From NCBI RefSeq assembly GCF_016469035.1, contig NZ_JAEHJZ010000019.1, forward strand, positions 37,115 through 72,357: a stretch of DNA of 35,243 nucleotides, in the 5' to 3' direction. This DNA is from Gelidibacter salicanalis (lineage in GTDB: Bacteria > Bacteroidota > Bacteroidia > Flavobacteriales > Flavobacteriaceae). The notes under the pieces were generated by a model. The model saw only the letters and a list, made by a program, of their open reading frames with translations. It searched no databases and was not told where the DNA came from. Made by a program: the position numbers and the translations under genes. Positions 1-8,361 of this stretch are shown here, in pieces. The stretch's first letter is position 1. Every line of letters starts with the position of its first letter.

Positions 1-11
1 CTTTTTTATTT

Positions 12-125
12 CGACGCAGAGCGTCGGGGAATAAAACCCAAGGATCCCGCTAAAAAGCGGGATTAGTTCAACTAACAATTTTTAATTCATTGCTTCGCAA
101 CTTTTAAAAATTGAGTTTCACTAAT
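12..125. repeat. REP-like cluster of palindromes
   Basis: Three palindromic units lie side by side. CGACGC at 12-17 pairs with GCGTCG at 21-26. ATCCCGC at 44-50 pairs with GCGGGAT at 57-63. A long imperfect stem runs from 62 to 125: ATTAGT (62-67) with ACTAAT (120-125), CAATTTTTAA (76-85) with TTAAAAATTG (104-113), and a tip of TTGC (90-93) with GCAA (97-100) around a TTC loop. I see no open reading frame. The layout resembles extragenic palindromes that are mobilised in trans by IS200-like REP transposases, but no such transposase is in view. A structured RNA or the 3' end of an unseen left-hand gene are alternatives. Confidence 0.5.
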
Positions 126-135
126 TTAACAGCAT

Positions 136-180
136 AAAAAAAATGCTCCAAGGTTTTTACAACCTTGGAGCATTTTTTTT
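136..180. terminator. bidirectional intrinsic terminator downstream of prc
   Basis: ATGCTCCAAGGTT at 143-155 pairs perfectly with AACCTTGGAGCAT at 161-173 around a 5-base loop. An A run precedes the stem and a T run follows it, so it can terminate in both directions. It lies 15 bp past the prc stop codon and would also end transcripts arriving from the left. Confidence 0.9.
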
Positions 181-194
181 TATTTATAGCCAGA

Positions 195-2393
195 TTATTC
201 CTTTACATTATTTGCTACTTTCTTAACCGAATATGTCATTCTGAGATCATTCAACACGTTAAGCGCTTCTTCCACATAAACATCATGACTTAGCGCCTCG
301 TGCCAACGTTCACGCTTTTCTCTTAACACGCTATCTGCGGACATTAACTTATTTTCATAAGGCAAAGAGCTAAACGTTAAATTCGTTTTGTAATCTGTTA
401 GTCTCTCAAACTGCTTAGCTTCATCTTCATTGAGTTTTAGAGCCGCTTTATAACTGTCATAGTTGAGTGAATACTGATCTTTGTCTCTAATTCTCTTTAT
501 CCATTTGGCGTTTTCATCAATAAGTTTCAACTGTTCATTGTGGGTAATTCTTTCGTTACTATTGTCGATTGCTTTTTTATAATCCACATAACTCTCCCAC
601 ACATTATAATCAGTAGCGTCTATTTTATCATATGCTAAAGGGTTGTCTTGATTTTTCTCGCCTAAAGCGATATAACTATAACGATCTGGCACCACAACAT
701 CACTCTTAACACCTTCTAACTGTGTAGACCCACCGTTGATTCTGTAATATTTTTGGATGGTATATTTAAGCGCCCCCATATCGCCACCGGTATTGTTTTT
801 TACCATACGGTTTAAATCCAACACGGTCTGAACGGTACCTTTTCCAAAAGTTTGTTTGCTTCCAATAACCAAGGCACGTTTGTAATCTTGCATTGCAGCC
901 GCTAAAATCTCAGAGGCTGAAGCCGAATTTTCGTTTACCAAAATCACCAAAGGACCATCCCAAGCTATAGATTGATCTTTATCTTTTAATACTTCCTTTT
1001 GACCTCCGGTAGTTTTAACCTGAACAATTGGACCTTCTTTAATAAACAATCCGGCCATATCAATGACCGTTTGCAAAGACCCTCCACCATTGTTTCTTAG
1101 GTCTAAAACCAATCCTTCAATGTTTTCCTTCTTCAAACGTTCAATCTCAAGTTTAACATCAGTGGCCGCATTTCTTTTATTGTAATCATCCATATTTACA
1201 TAAAAACCGGGGAGATTTATCACTCCAAACTTTTTATCGTCTTTAGTCACTGTTGATGATTTGGCATAAACCTCTTCCAACTCCACTACATCTCTCGTAA
1301 CGGTCAAATCTTCAATTGTGCCATCCACCTTTTTCATGGTTAAAATGACGTCCGTCCCTTTAGGGCCTTTAATTAATTTTACGGCATCTTCAAGACGCAT
1401 GCCAACGACATTTACTGAAGGCTCATCATCATCTTGTTTGACTTTGAGAATTTGATCGCCTACTTCCATTTTGTTTTGCTTCCATGCTGGCCCTCCACTG
1501 ATAATCTCAGTAATGGTAATCACATCCATTTTCTTTTGAAGTCGGGCACCAATACCTTCAAACTTACCGGACATGGCAACGTCAAAACGTTCCTTTTCTT
1601 CTGGGGCATAGTAGAATGTATGTGGATCAAACTCAGCAACAATAGCATTTAAATATACCGCAAACCAATCTTCACGTTGGCGCTCTTCAATATAATCATA
1701 AAGCTCATTCAAGGAGTTTAAAGTGGTTTGACGTGCTTCTTGCTCCAATTCAGACAGCGATTTTTTCTCCTTAGTTTCAAAAAGTCCATCGGCATTAGCT
1801 ATAACATCTTCGCCTTCAACAGCCGTCATGTTCTGAACTTTTTTCTTATTAGAAAATGTATTTTCCTGTTGCGAAATCAAATCATCATAGTTGGCAATGG
1901 TAGAAAACTTAAGTTGCGTTCTCCAACGCTCTCTCATGTCTTTTTTTGATTTTACAAACTCTAGATTCTTGTATTCCGTATTGATCTCTTCTTGGATGCT
2001 ATAGTCAAAAGAGTTCTCCAAAACATCCTTGTACATTGCTTTTGATTCTTCCAAACGTTTTAGCAAACGTTGGTGGGTCAAATTAAAGAATGCCAAATCA
2101 TAGTTTTTTAACTGGTCATCGATCTGATCTTTATAAGCTTCAAATTCTTTGATGTCTGACGCGTAGAAGTATCTTTTAAAAGGATCCAATTGATCTAAAT
2201 AACTTTTAAAAACCTGCTCTGAAAATTCATCATTTATCTCCTTAGGACTAAAATGCCCTTCACCAAGCACATAAGTTATCAACTGCATCAACAACTTATC
2301 TTTATCTGGATCGTCAAAAGTTTTCGTGGTAAAACTGCAAGACGCAAATGCCAACATAAGCGCCAACAATAAAATCTTATAATTCCTTTTCAT
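195..2393 (-). CDS. prc: carboxy-terminal processing (tail-specific) protease, S41 family lipoprotein
   Basis: This is a periplasmic Prc/Tsp protease, which degrades or trims proteins from their C-termini. The protein has about 732 residues if it starts at the ATG at 2393; an upstream ATG at 2405 would add four residues before a normal signal peptide. The signal peptide ends in a lipobox (AFASC), so it is probably membrane-anchored. A helical N-terminal region comes first, then a PDZ domain near residues 265-355, then the S41 core. In that core NSASASEILAAAM carries the catalytic Ser (about 494) and FGKGTVQ carries the general-base Lys (about 518). A C-terminal Prc-type extension follows. The length matches full-size bacterial Prc, not the shorter CtpA type. 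It is transcribed divergently from surE across 187 bp. Confidence 0.95.
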   Translation of the reverse strand: MKRNYKILLLALMLAFASCSFTTKTFDDPDKDKLLMQLITYVLGEGHFSPKEINDEFSEQVFKSYLDQLDPFKRYFYASDIKEFEAYKDQIDDQLKNYDLAFFNLTHQRLLKRLEESKAMYKDVLENSFDYSIQEEINTEYKNLEFVKSKKDMRERWRTQLKFSTIANYDDLISQQENTFSNKKKVQNMTAVEGEDVIANADGLFETKEKKSLSELEQEARQTTLNSLNELYDYIEERQREDWFAVYLNAIVAEFDPHTFYYAPEEKERFDVAMSGKFEGIGARLQKKMDVITITEIISGGPAWKQNKMEVGDQILKVKQDDDEPSVNVVGMRLEDAVKLIKGPKGTDVILTMKKVDGTIEDLTVTRDVVELEEVYAKSSTVTKDDKKFGVINLPGFYVNMDDYNKRNAATDVKLEIERLKKENIEGLVLDLRNNGGGSLQTVIDMAGLFIKEGPIVQVKTTGGQKEVLKDKDQSIAWDGPLVILVNENSASASEILAAAMQDYKRALVIGSKQTFGKGTVQTVLDLNRMVKNNTGGDMGALKYTIQKYYRINGGSTQLEGVKSDVVVPDRYSYIALGEKNQDNPLAYDKIDATDYNVWESYVDYKKAIDNSNERITHNEQLKLIDENAKWIKRIRDKDQYSLNYDSYKAALKLNEDEAKQFERLTDYKTNLTFSSLPYENKLMSADSVLREKRERWHEALSHDVYVEEALNVLNDLRMTYSVKKVANNVKE

Positions 2394-2580
2394 AATATCT
2401 TTCATATGTTATAGTGGCATTATTAAGTCTAAACGCATTAGACGCTTTAATATTTTTCACTAAAGTAAAAGAAAAAACCATGCCAATAAAACCAATGCCT
2501 ACTAATTTTTTGTTAAACCTCCTAGAATAGAGTAATACGGTCTATTTTATGTATTTTAGCAGACTTAATAGGATTGCAGA

Positions 2581-3357
2581 ATGAAGAAAAAACCTTTGAT
2601 TTTAGTAACTAATGATGACGGAATTACAGCGCCGGGGCTCCGCACCCTAATTGAAGTTATGAAAACCATTGGCGAGGTGGTAGTGGTGGCTCCTGACAGC
2701 CCACAAAGCGCGATGGGTCATGCCATAACGATTAATTCTACCCTATATGTTGAACAAGTCCAAATTGGCACTGACGACCTTAAAGAATACAGTTGCTCCG
2801 GCACTCCTGCCGATTGTGTAAAGCTAGCCGTAAAACAAATTTTGGGCAGACGCCCTGACATATGCGTTTCTGGTATAAATCACGGTTCCAACTCCTCCAT
2901 TAACGTTATTTATTCAGGCACTATGAGTGCTGCGTTAGAAGCAGGGATTGAAGGCATTCCTGCAGTTGGTTTTTCACTTTGTGATTACAATTGGAATGCT
3001 GATTTTGAGGCTTGTAAAACCTATGTAAAAACCATTGTAGAAAATGTACTGGAACACAGTTTGCCTAATGGTGTAGTCCTCAATGTCAACATCCCAAATT
3101 TACCCAAAGAAGACATTAAGGGCATGAGAGTAAGCCGTCAGGCCAAAGCCAATTGGGAAGAAGAATTTGACAAACGTAAAAATCCGCAAGGCCGCGACTA
3201 CTATTGGCTTACGGGTAAATTTGTCAATCTAGATCAGGGCGAGGACACCGACGAATGGGCACTAGACAACGGCTATGTATCTGTGGTGCCTGTCCAATTT
3301 GATCTTACCGCACACCATTGCATTCAAAACTTAAACTCTTGGAATTTAAATGATTAA
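2581..3357 (+). CDS. surE: 5'/3'-nucleotidase SurE
   Basis: SurE is a cytoplasmic, metal-dependent phosphatase acting on nucleoside monophosphates. The sequence has the family signature LVTNDDG at the N-terminus. The expected metal ligands are D12, D13, S43 and N100, the last in the SGINHGSN motif. SGTPADCV and YSGTMSAALEAG are also conserved family blocks. Its 258 residues are the usual full length. It is the first gene of a rightward set; its last 8 bp overlap the next gene, so the two are probably translationally coupled, and lpxB follows. Confidence 0.97.
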   Translation: MKKKPLILVTNDDGITAPGLRTLIEVMKTIGEVVVVAPDSPQSAMGHAITINSTLYVEQVQIGTDDLKEYSCSGTPADCVKLAVKQILGRRPDICVSGINHGSNSSINVIYSGTMSAALEAGIEGIPAVGFSLCDYNWNADFEACKTYVKTIVENVLEHSLPNGVVLNVNIPNLPKEDIKGMRVSRQAKANWEEEFDKRKNPQGRDYYWLTGKFVNLDQGEDTDEWALDNGYVSVVPVQFDLTAHHCIQNLNSWNLND

Positions 3358-3634
3358 AAAGGAACTATTTATCGGGTTTGTGGTAGGACTAATCGCCAAT
3401 ACCATAGGGTTTATTATCGCCATTCTTATTTTTGGAAATGGTGAAGATATTACGACTGCCTTTAGACAATCCTTAGCTCAAGGTTTTTTTAGCAAGCTGG
3501 TCAGTATGGGAGCCATACTAAATCTTGTTGCCTTTTTTCTTTTTTTAAAAGTGAAACGTGATTACCGTGCTCGTGGGGTGATTTTTGCCACCATAGTGGT
3601 AACAATCATTACTTTTATAATTAATTACAAATAA
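3350..3634 (+). CDS. small membrane protein of unknown function
   Basis: This 94-residue protein is not one I can assign to a named family. It has three hydrophobic segments at about residues 7-29, 48-67 and 75-92, separated by short charged loops (GNGEDITTAFRQ and KVKRDYRARG), so it should be an inner-membrane protein. Its start codon lies inside surE with an 8-bp overlap, and lpxB begins 53 bp after its stop. The coupling makes it very likely to be a real gene. A role linked to lipid A or nucleotide metabolism would be a guess from position only. Confidence 0.8.
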   Translation: MIKKELFIGFVVGLIANTIGFIIAILIFGNGEDITTAFRQSLAQGFFSKLVSMGAILNLVAFFLFLKVKRDYRARGVIFATIVVTIITFIINYK

Positions 3635-3687
3635 AAAACAGATAGATTTTTATTTATCTTTCGCACTATAACTGGTATTCTCAAAAG

Positions 3688-4809
3688 ATGAAATATTATA
3701 TAATTGCTGGTGAAGCCTCAGGAGATTTACACGGCGCCAACCTTATGAAAGCATTGCTGAAACAGGATACCGAGGCCGAATTTCGATTTTGGGGTGGCGA
3801 CTTGATGCAGGCTGTTAGTCCAACCTTGGTAAAACATTATCGCGACTTGGCTTTTATGGGATTTTTAGAGGTGGTGATGAATTTAAAAACCATTACTCAA
3901 AACCTTGCACTTTGCAAAAAAGATATTGAAAGCTACCATCCAGATGTGCTGATTTTTATTGATTATCCGGGTTTTAATTTACGAATTGCCAAATGGGCCA
4001 AGCAAAAAGGGTTTAGAACCCATTATTATATTTCTCCGCAAATCTGGGCTTGGAAAGAAAACAGGATCCATGATATCAAACGGGACGTTGACAAAATGTA
4101 CGTCATTTTGCCTTTTGAAAAGTCGTTTTACGAGGACAAGCATCACTATCCGGTCGAATTTGTTGGCCATCCATTAATAGATGCCATTGCAGACCGAACA
4201 CAGGTTACGGAAATTGATTTTAGAACCAAACACAAGCTTTCAGACAAGCCTATTATTGCCTTATTACCAGGAAGTCGAAAACAGGAAATTCGAAAGATGC
4301 TCACCGTTATGTTGAGTGTGGTTAAGGATTTTGAAGCATACCAGTTTGTCATTGCGGGTGCGCCAAGTCAGGATTACGAATTTTACAGCAACTTTATCAA
4401 AAAAGAAAACGTGTCTTTTGTTGCTAACCAAACCTATGACTTATTAAGTTTATCGACTGCTGCTTTAGTTACGTCAGGCACTGCAACCTTAGAAACGGCA
4501 TTGTTTAAAGTCCCGGAAGTTGTTTGTTACAAGGGCAGTTGGATCTCCTATCAAATTGCAAAACGCATTATTAATCTCGATTATATCTCCTTGGTTAATT
4601 TAATTATGGATAAACCCGTTGTAACGGAATTGATCCAAGCCGATTTTAACACCAAACGCTTAAAGAAAGAACTCCATGCCATTTTAGAAACCGATAAACG
4701 CGAAGCGCTTTTTATGGAATATTTTGAATTGGAGAAGAAATTAGGCGGCAAAGGAGCGAGTGAAAAAACAGCAAGATTGATTTATACAGACTTACAAAAT
4801 ATTTCTTAA
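3688..4809 (+). CDS. lpxB: lipid-A-disaccharide synthase
   Basis: LpxB joins UDP-2,3-diacylglucosamine to lipid X to make the lipid A disaccharide at the inner face of the inner membrane. The 373-residue sequence carries the family blocks: GEASGDLHGA at the start, FIDYPGFNLR, YYISPQIWAWKENR, LLPGSRKQEI and the nucleotide-binding VTSGTATLETAL near the C-terminus. There is no signal peptide, as expected for a peripheral GT-B enzyme. A TATCTTTC box at 3655-3662, one base from the TANNTTTG consensus, lies 25 bp before the ATG and may be a promoter separate from surE. Confidence 0.97.
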   Translation: MKYYIIAGEASGDLHGANLMKALLKQDTEAEFRFWGGDLMQAVSPTLVKHYRDLAFMGFLEVVMNLKTITQNLALCKKDIESYHPDVLIFIDYPGFNLRIAKWAKQKGFRTHYYISPQIWAWKENRIHDIKRDVDKMYVILPFEKSFYEDKHHYPVEFVGHPLIDAIADRTQVTEIDFRTKHKLSDKPIIALLPGSRKQEIRKMLTVMLSVVKDFEAYQFVIAGAPSQDYEFYSNFIKKENVSFVANQTYDLLSLSTAALVTSGTATLETALFKVPEVVCYKGSWISYQIAKRIINLDYISLVNLIMDKPVVTELIQADFNTKRLKKELHAILETDKREALFMEYFELEKKLGGKGASEKTARLIYTDLQNIS

Positions 4810-4950
4810 GCACATTTGTTTAAGCTTTAAGGATTTTCAGAACATGGTTTATGGCAATGAAAAAAAAAGATGAACCTTAACTAAAATTGGTTATTTTTGG
4901 TAATCTTGTAAAATTCAACAATACTTTTAAAAAATTTCAGTTCTAGTCAG

Positions 4951-5532
4951 ATGAAAACGATTATCCTCTTCCTGCTTGTAGCGATGACGCTAAGCAGTTG
5001 CAAATCTTCACAGAACATTGCAACTTTCAAACCTGAATCCCTTAAAATTGATTTAAAACCAGTAACATTAAGTACAAATTTCACCATTCCCATCGCACCC
5101 AAAACCATCGATTTATTTCCATTAGAAGACATCTCCTCAACTATATACTCTAGAGCCGATAGAATTATTGATTATGCCTTTGCCTTTGACGGCGTACGAT
5201 ATAAACGAGGTGGCACCACAAAAGAAGGGATGGATTGCTCAGGACTGGTAGTGACTACTTTTGACCGCGAAAATATTTCATTACCCAGAGTCTCCAGAGA
5301 CATTGCACGTACTGGTGATAAAGTGGATATCAAAGAAGTGGGTAAAGGCGATTTACTCTTTTTTGCCACGCGTAGAAATAGTAGAACCATCAGCCATGTA
5401 GGTATTGTGACTACAGCTAGGGATGGTTTTGTGGAATTTATACATGCCAGTACTAGCAACGGGGTCATTGTTTCTAATATGGCAGAAAAATATTGGTACT
5501 TCGCATTTATTGAGGCTAGACGTGTGATATAG
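4951..5532 (+). CDS. NlpC/P60 family lipoprotein (cell-wall hydrolase), copy 1
   Basis: This is a probable peptidoglycan endopeptidase of the C40 type, cutting stem-peptide bonds in the periplasm. A lipoprotein signal ends at LSSC (Cys17). A linker of about 50 residues follows, then the NlpC/P60 domain from about residue 68. The catalytic Cys is C96 in GMDCSGLV, the His is H149 in ISHVGIV, and H165 in EFIHAS fits the third active-site residue. A paralogue follows 207 bp downstream and shares nearly all these blocks, so the pair arose by tandem duplication. Substrate specificity cannot be read from the sequence. Confidence 0.92.
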   Translation: MKTIILFLLVAMTLSSCKSSQNIATFKPESLKIDLKPVTLSTNFTIPIAPKTIDLFPLEDISSTIYSRADRIIDYAFAFDGVRYKRGGTTKEGMDCSGLVVTTFDRENISLPRVSRDIARTGDKVDIKEVGKGDLLFFATRRNSRTISHVGIVTTARDGFVEFIHASTSNGVIVSNMAEKYWYFAFIEARRVI

Positions 5533-5574
5533 TAATTCTCTCAATTAACTTCTAAGTGCCAGACAATAATCTAC

Positions 5575-5605
5575 TCATTATGCATAGTTATCCTTTCCAT
5601 AATGA
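5575..5605. other. inverted repeat between the two NlpC/P60 genes
   Basis: TCATTATG at 5575-5582 and CATAATGA at 5598-5605 form a perfect 8-bp inverted repeat with a 15-base loop. No T run follows, so it is not a standard terminator. It could be a weak mRNA-end hairpin or a binding site, or chance in AT-rich DNA. I see nothing else in this 207-bp gap. Confidence 0.25.
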
Positions 5606-5739
5606 CATAGACCATTCAAATATTAATTTCCAAAAAAGAATTTTTACAACCATTTCTGATAAGTTAATCGACACAAAACAATAAGCGCTTGGCTACTTGT
5701 TATAATAAATTGATATTTTTATCAAAAATTACCTTACAA

Positions 5740-6255
5740 ATGAAAAAGATTGCCCTAATCCTTCTTCTATTGGTTGCATTTAGTAGTTGTAAAAGCCCTA
5801 AGCGCATCGTTACCACAAAATCCAAGGCTTCAAAAATTGATTCCAGATCAACTTCTTCAGCATCGGTAAATCCAGTAGCCGAAAATGTTCTTGATTATGC
5901 CATGAAGTTTGAAGGCGTTAAGTACAAATACGGTGGTACTACAAAAAAAGGTATGGATTGTTCGGGTCTTATTGTAACCTCCTTTAACAGTGAAAACATT
6001 TCCTTACCAAGAACTACCGGAGACTTGGCAGTAACCGGAGATTGGATTGATTTAAAAAAGGTAGAAAAAGGAGATCTCTTATTTTTTGCCACCCAAAAAA
6101 ACAGTAGAACGGTTAGTCATGTAGGGATTGTTACAGAAGCAAGAGAGGGCAATGTTGAATTTATCCATGCCAGTACCAGTAATGGTGTGATGGTGTCCAA
6201 CTTAGCCGAAAAATACTGGTACTTTGCCTTTGTACAGGCAAGACGTGTGCTATAA
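5740..6255 (+). CDS. NlpC/P60 family lipoprotein (cell-wall hydrolase), copy 2
   Basis: This is the second of two tandem C40-type wall hydrolases, 171 residues long. I start it at the ATG at 5740 because that gives a clean lipoprotein signal (MKKIALILLLLVAFSSC, Cys17); an open frame back to a TTG at 5689 would spoil the signal peptide. The catalytic residues are C74 in GMDCSGLI, H127 in VSHVGIV and H143 in EFIHAS. It differs from copy 1 mainly by a linker about 22 residues shorter between lipid anchor and catalytic domain, and by more basic residues near the N-terminus. That suggests different reach from the membrane with similar chemistry. comEC begins 26 bp after its stop. Confidence 0.93.
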   Translation: MKKIALILLLLVAFSSCKSPKRIVTTKSKASKIDSRSTSSASVNPVAENVLDYAMKFEGVKYKYGGTTKKGMDCSGLIVTSFNSENISLPRTTGDLAVTGDWIDLKKVEKGDLLFFATQKNSRTVSHVGIVTEAREGNVEFIHASTSNGVMVSNLAEKYWYFAFVQARRVL

Positions 6256-6281
6256 TACTAATTTTTAGTAATTTAGAGCGC

Positions 6282-8318
6282 ATGAAGTTAATTAATTTCG
6301 CGCTCATCAAGATTACATTAAGCCTTATACTGGGCATTCTCTTTGCGTTTTATGTTGATATTCCTCTAAGGAATACTGTTGCTACGGCTGTTGTCCTTCT
6401 TATAAGTCTCTCGGCAGTGCTAATTATTGAAAAAGGACGTTTGGTTAAATCCGCGATTTTTGGGATACTAACACTAATAACTTTCTTTGTTATCGGGGTC
6501 TTAACCTTCCAACTCCATGACCAGAAAACGTTTAAAACCCATTATACCCAACACATTGAACCCACCCGAGACTCTATAGCGTCCATTACGTTTCGTGTTA
6601 GGGAGGTCCTTAAACCCGGCGCGTATTACGACAAATATATTGTGGATATTCTACAAATCAACAAGCAATCGTTAGGCGGAAAAACACTTCTGAACGTTCA
6701 AAAGGACAGTCTCTGTAAACCATTTAAGGTAGATGATGTGTACCTTTCTAGATCTGCTCTAACAGATATGAATTCGCCTTTAAATCCGAATCAGTTCGAT
6801 TATAAAGCGTACCTCCAAAAACAATACATCTACCATCAAATTTTCTCAAGTCGTGACCATCTTTTAAAACTTCCGTCAAGTACACAGACCCTCTTTGGAC
6901 ACGCCGCCATCTTGAGAGGTAGCATCAATTCAAAATTAAAGTCCAAAAACTTCAATCCAGATGAGTTGGCACTTATTAATGCCCTATTACTAGGACAACG
7001 TCAGGATATCAGCCCGGAAATTTATGACAGCTATTCCAAGGCTGGCGCCATACATATTTTGGCAGTCTCAGGATTGCACGTCGGAATTTTAATCTTGCTA
7101 AATTCACTTTTTAAGCCTTTGGAATATCTTCGGCACGGTAAGCTTATCAAAACGCTCATCATTGTGGGTGTCTTATGGAGTTTTGCCATCATTGCCGGAT
7201 TGTCAGCATCAGTCACCAGAGCGGTTATGATGTTCAGTGTGGTGGCCATTGGAATGAATTTAAAGCGACCTGCAAACATTTATAACACCTTAGTCATTTC
7301 TATGTTTTTCTTGTTACTCTTCAAACCTTTATTTCTTTTTGATGTGGGGTTTCAAATGAGTTATTTGGCGGTCATTGCCATAGTCAGCATTCAGCCGTTA
7401 CTAAATAAATTATGGCAGCCAAACTCTACTCCTATCAAAAAGTTATGGCAAATATTTACCGTTACTTTGGCGGCGCAAATTGGTGTCATCCCCATAAGTT
7501 TATTTTATTTTCATCAATTCCCGGGCTTGTTCTTCTTGTCTAACCTAGTTATTATTCCTTTTTTGGGGGTTATTTTAGGCCTTGGTATCGTGGTCATTCT
7601 TTTAGCGCTCATGAACATACTCCCCTTCTGGATTGCCGACCTATATGGTAGCATCATTAGTTGGATGACTCATTTTGTGCGATGGGTGTCACTACAGGAG
7701 CGTTTTGTATTTAAAGACATTTCCTTTGAATTGCCACAGGTTTTCACGGCTTACTCTTTAATACTCGCCATTTTGTTGTTACTGCAGAAGCAAAATTTCA
7801 AACGCTTGACGGTAGTTATGGTTAGTGTACTAATCTTTCAATCGACTTTAATTTTTGATAAGAAAAAAAACCGAATCGATGCGTTTATAGTCTTTCATAA
7901 AAGTAGGCATAGTCTGATTGGTTTCAAATCAAATGCCACACTTGAGATATTTCACAATTTGGATAGCACTGTCGCTAACTCAGAAAACAGTATAAGAAAT
8001 TACAAAGTTGGAAACTCCATAATATCGATCAGCCACGACACTTTAGAAAACATTTACATCTTCAATACCCAAAAAATTTTAGTTATTGACAGTTCAGGAA
8101 TTTATAACATCCCGCAGTTTCTTCCGGATTATGTGGTTTTAAGAAATTCGCCTAAAATTAATCTGGACCGGTTGCTCGATGCCATAAAACCTAAACTGGT
8201 CATTGCAGATGGAAGTAATTATAAATCTTATGTACAACGATGGGAGACGAGTTGTACAACGCAAAAAATCCCTTTTCACTTAACCAGTGAAAAGGGAGCA
8301 TTTATTTTAGAGCGATAA
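6282..8318 (+). CDS. comEC: ComEC/Rec2 family DNA-uptake channel protein
   Basis: ComEC forms the inner-membrane channel for transforming single-stranded DNA. The 678-residue protein has two N-terminal membrane helices, a soluble DUF4131/OB-like region at about residues 80-200, and then the Competence domain with many helices at about 220-510, including AGAIHILAVSGLHVGI and GLSASVTRAVMM. The last 150 residues occupy the place of the metallo-beta-lactamase-like domain but lack its metal-binding histidine motif; only the end (KPKLVIADGSNY and SEKGAF) still resembles that domain. Uptake competence of this organism cannot be inferred from this gene alone. Its 3' end contains the terminator of the convergent thioredoxin gene. 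Confidence 0.9.
   Translation: MKLINFALIKITLSLILGILFAFYVDIPLRNTVATAVVLLISLSAVLIIEKGRLVKSAIFGILTLITFFVIGVLTFQLHDQKTFKTHYTQHIEPTRDSIASITFRVREVLKPGAYYDKYIVDILQINKQSLGGKTLLNVQKDSLCKPFKVDDVYLSRSALTDMNSPLNPNQFDYKAYLQKQYIYHQIFSSRDHLLKLPSSTQTLFGHAAILRGSINSKLKSKNFNPDELALINALLLGQRQDISPEIYDSYSKAGAIHILAVSGLHVGILILLNSLFKPLEYLRHGKLIKTLIIVGVLWSFAIIAGLSASVTRAVMMFSVVAIGMNLKRPANIYNTLVISMFFLLLFKPLFLFDVGFQMSYLAVIAIVSIQPLLNKLWQPNSTPIKKLWQIFTVTLAAQIGVIPISLFYFHQFPGLFFLSNLVIIPFLGVILGLGIVVILLALMNILPFWIADLYGSIISWMTHFVRWVSLQERFVFKDISFELPQVFTAYSLILAILLLLQKQNFKRLTVVMVSVLIFQSTLIFDKKKNRIDAFIVFHKSRHSLIGFKSNATLEIFHNLDSTVANSENSIRNYKVGNSIISISHDTLENIYIFNTQKILVIDSSGIYNIPQFLPDYVVLRNSPKINLDRLLDAIKPKLVIADGSNYKSYVQRWETSCTTQKIPFHLTSEKGAFILER
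8263..8297 (-). terminator. intrinsic terminator of the thioredoxin gene, inside comEC
   Basis: TCCCTTTTCACT at 8269-8280 pairs perfectly over 12 bp with AGTGAAAAGGGA at 8286-8297, with a 5-base loop. Read on the minus strand the stem is followed by TTTTTT (complement of 8263-8268), which makes a strong terminator for the thioredoxin transcript about 65 bp past its stop. On the plus strand the hairpin is followed only by GCATTTATTTTAG, a weaker terminator. The stem lies within the last 17 codons of comEC. Confidence 0.8.
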
Positions 8319-8361
8319 TCCTAACAAAAAAAATGATTCTTTTATTGGGATTTGTTTGGTA

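Noticed and set aside
5689-5739. Upstream TTG start for the second NlpC/P60 gene
   Set aside because: It would place 17 extra residues before a complete lipoprotein signal peptide.
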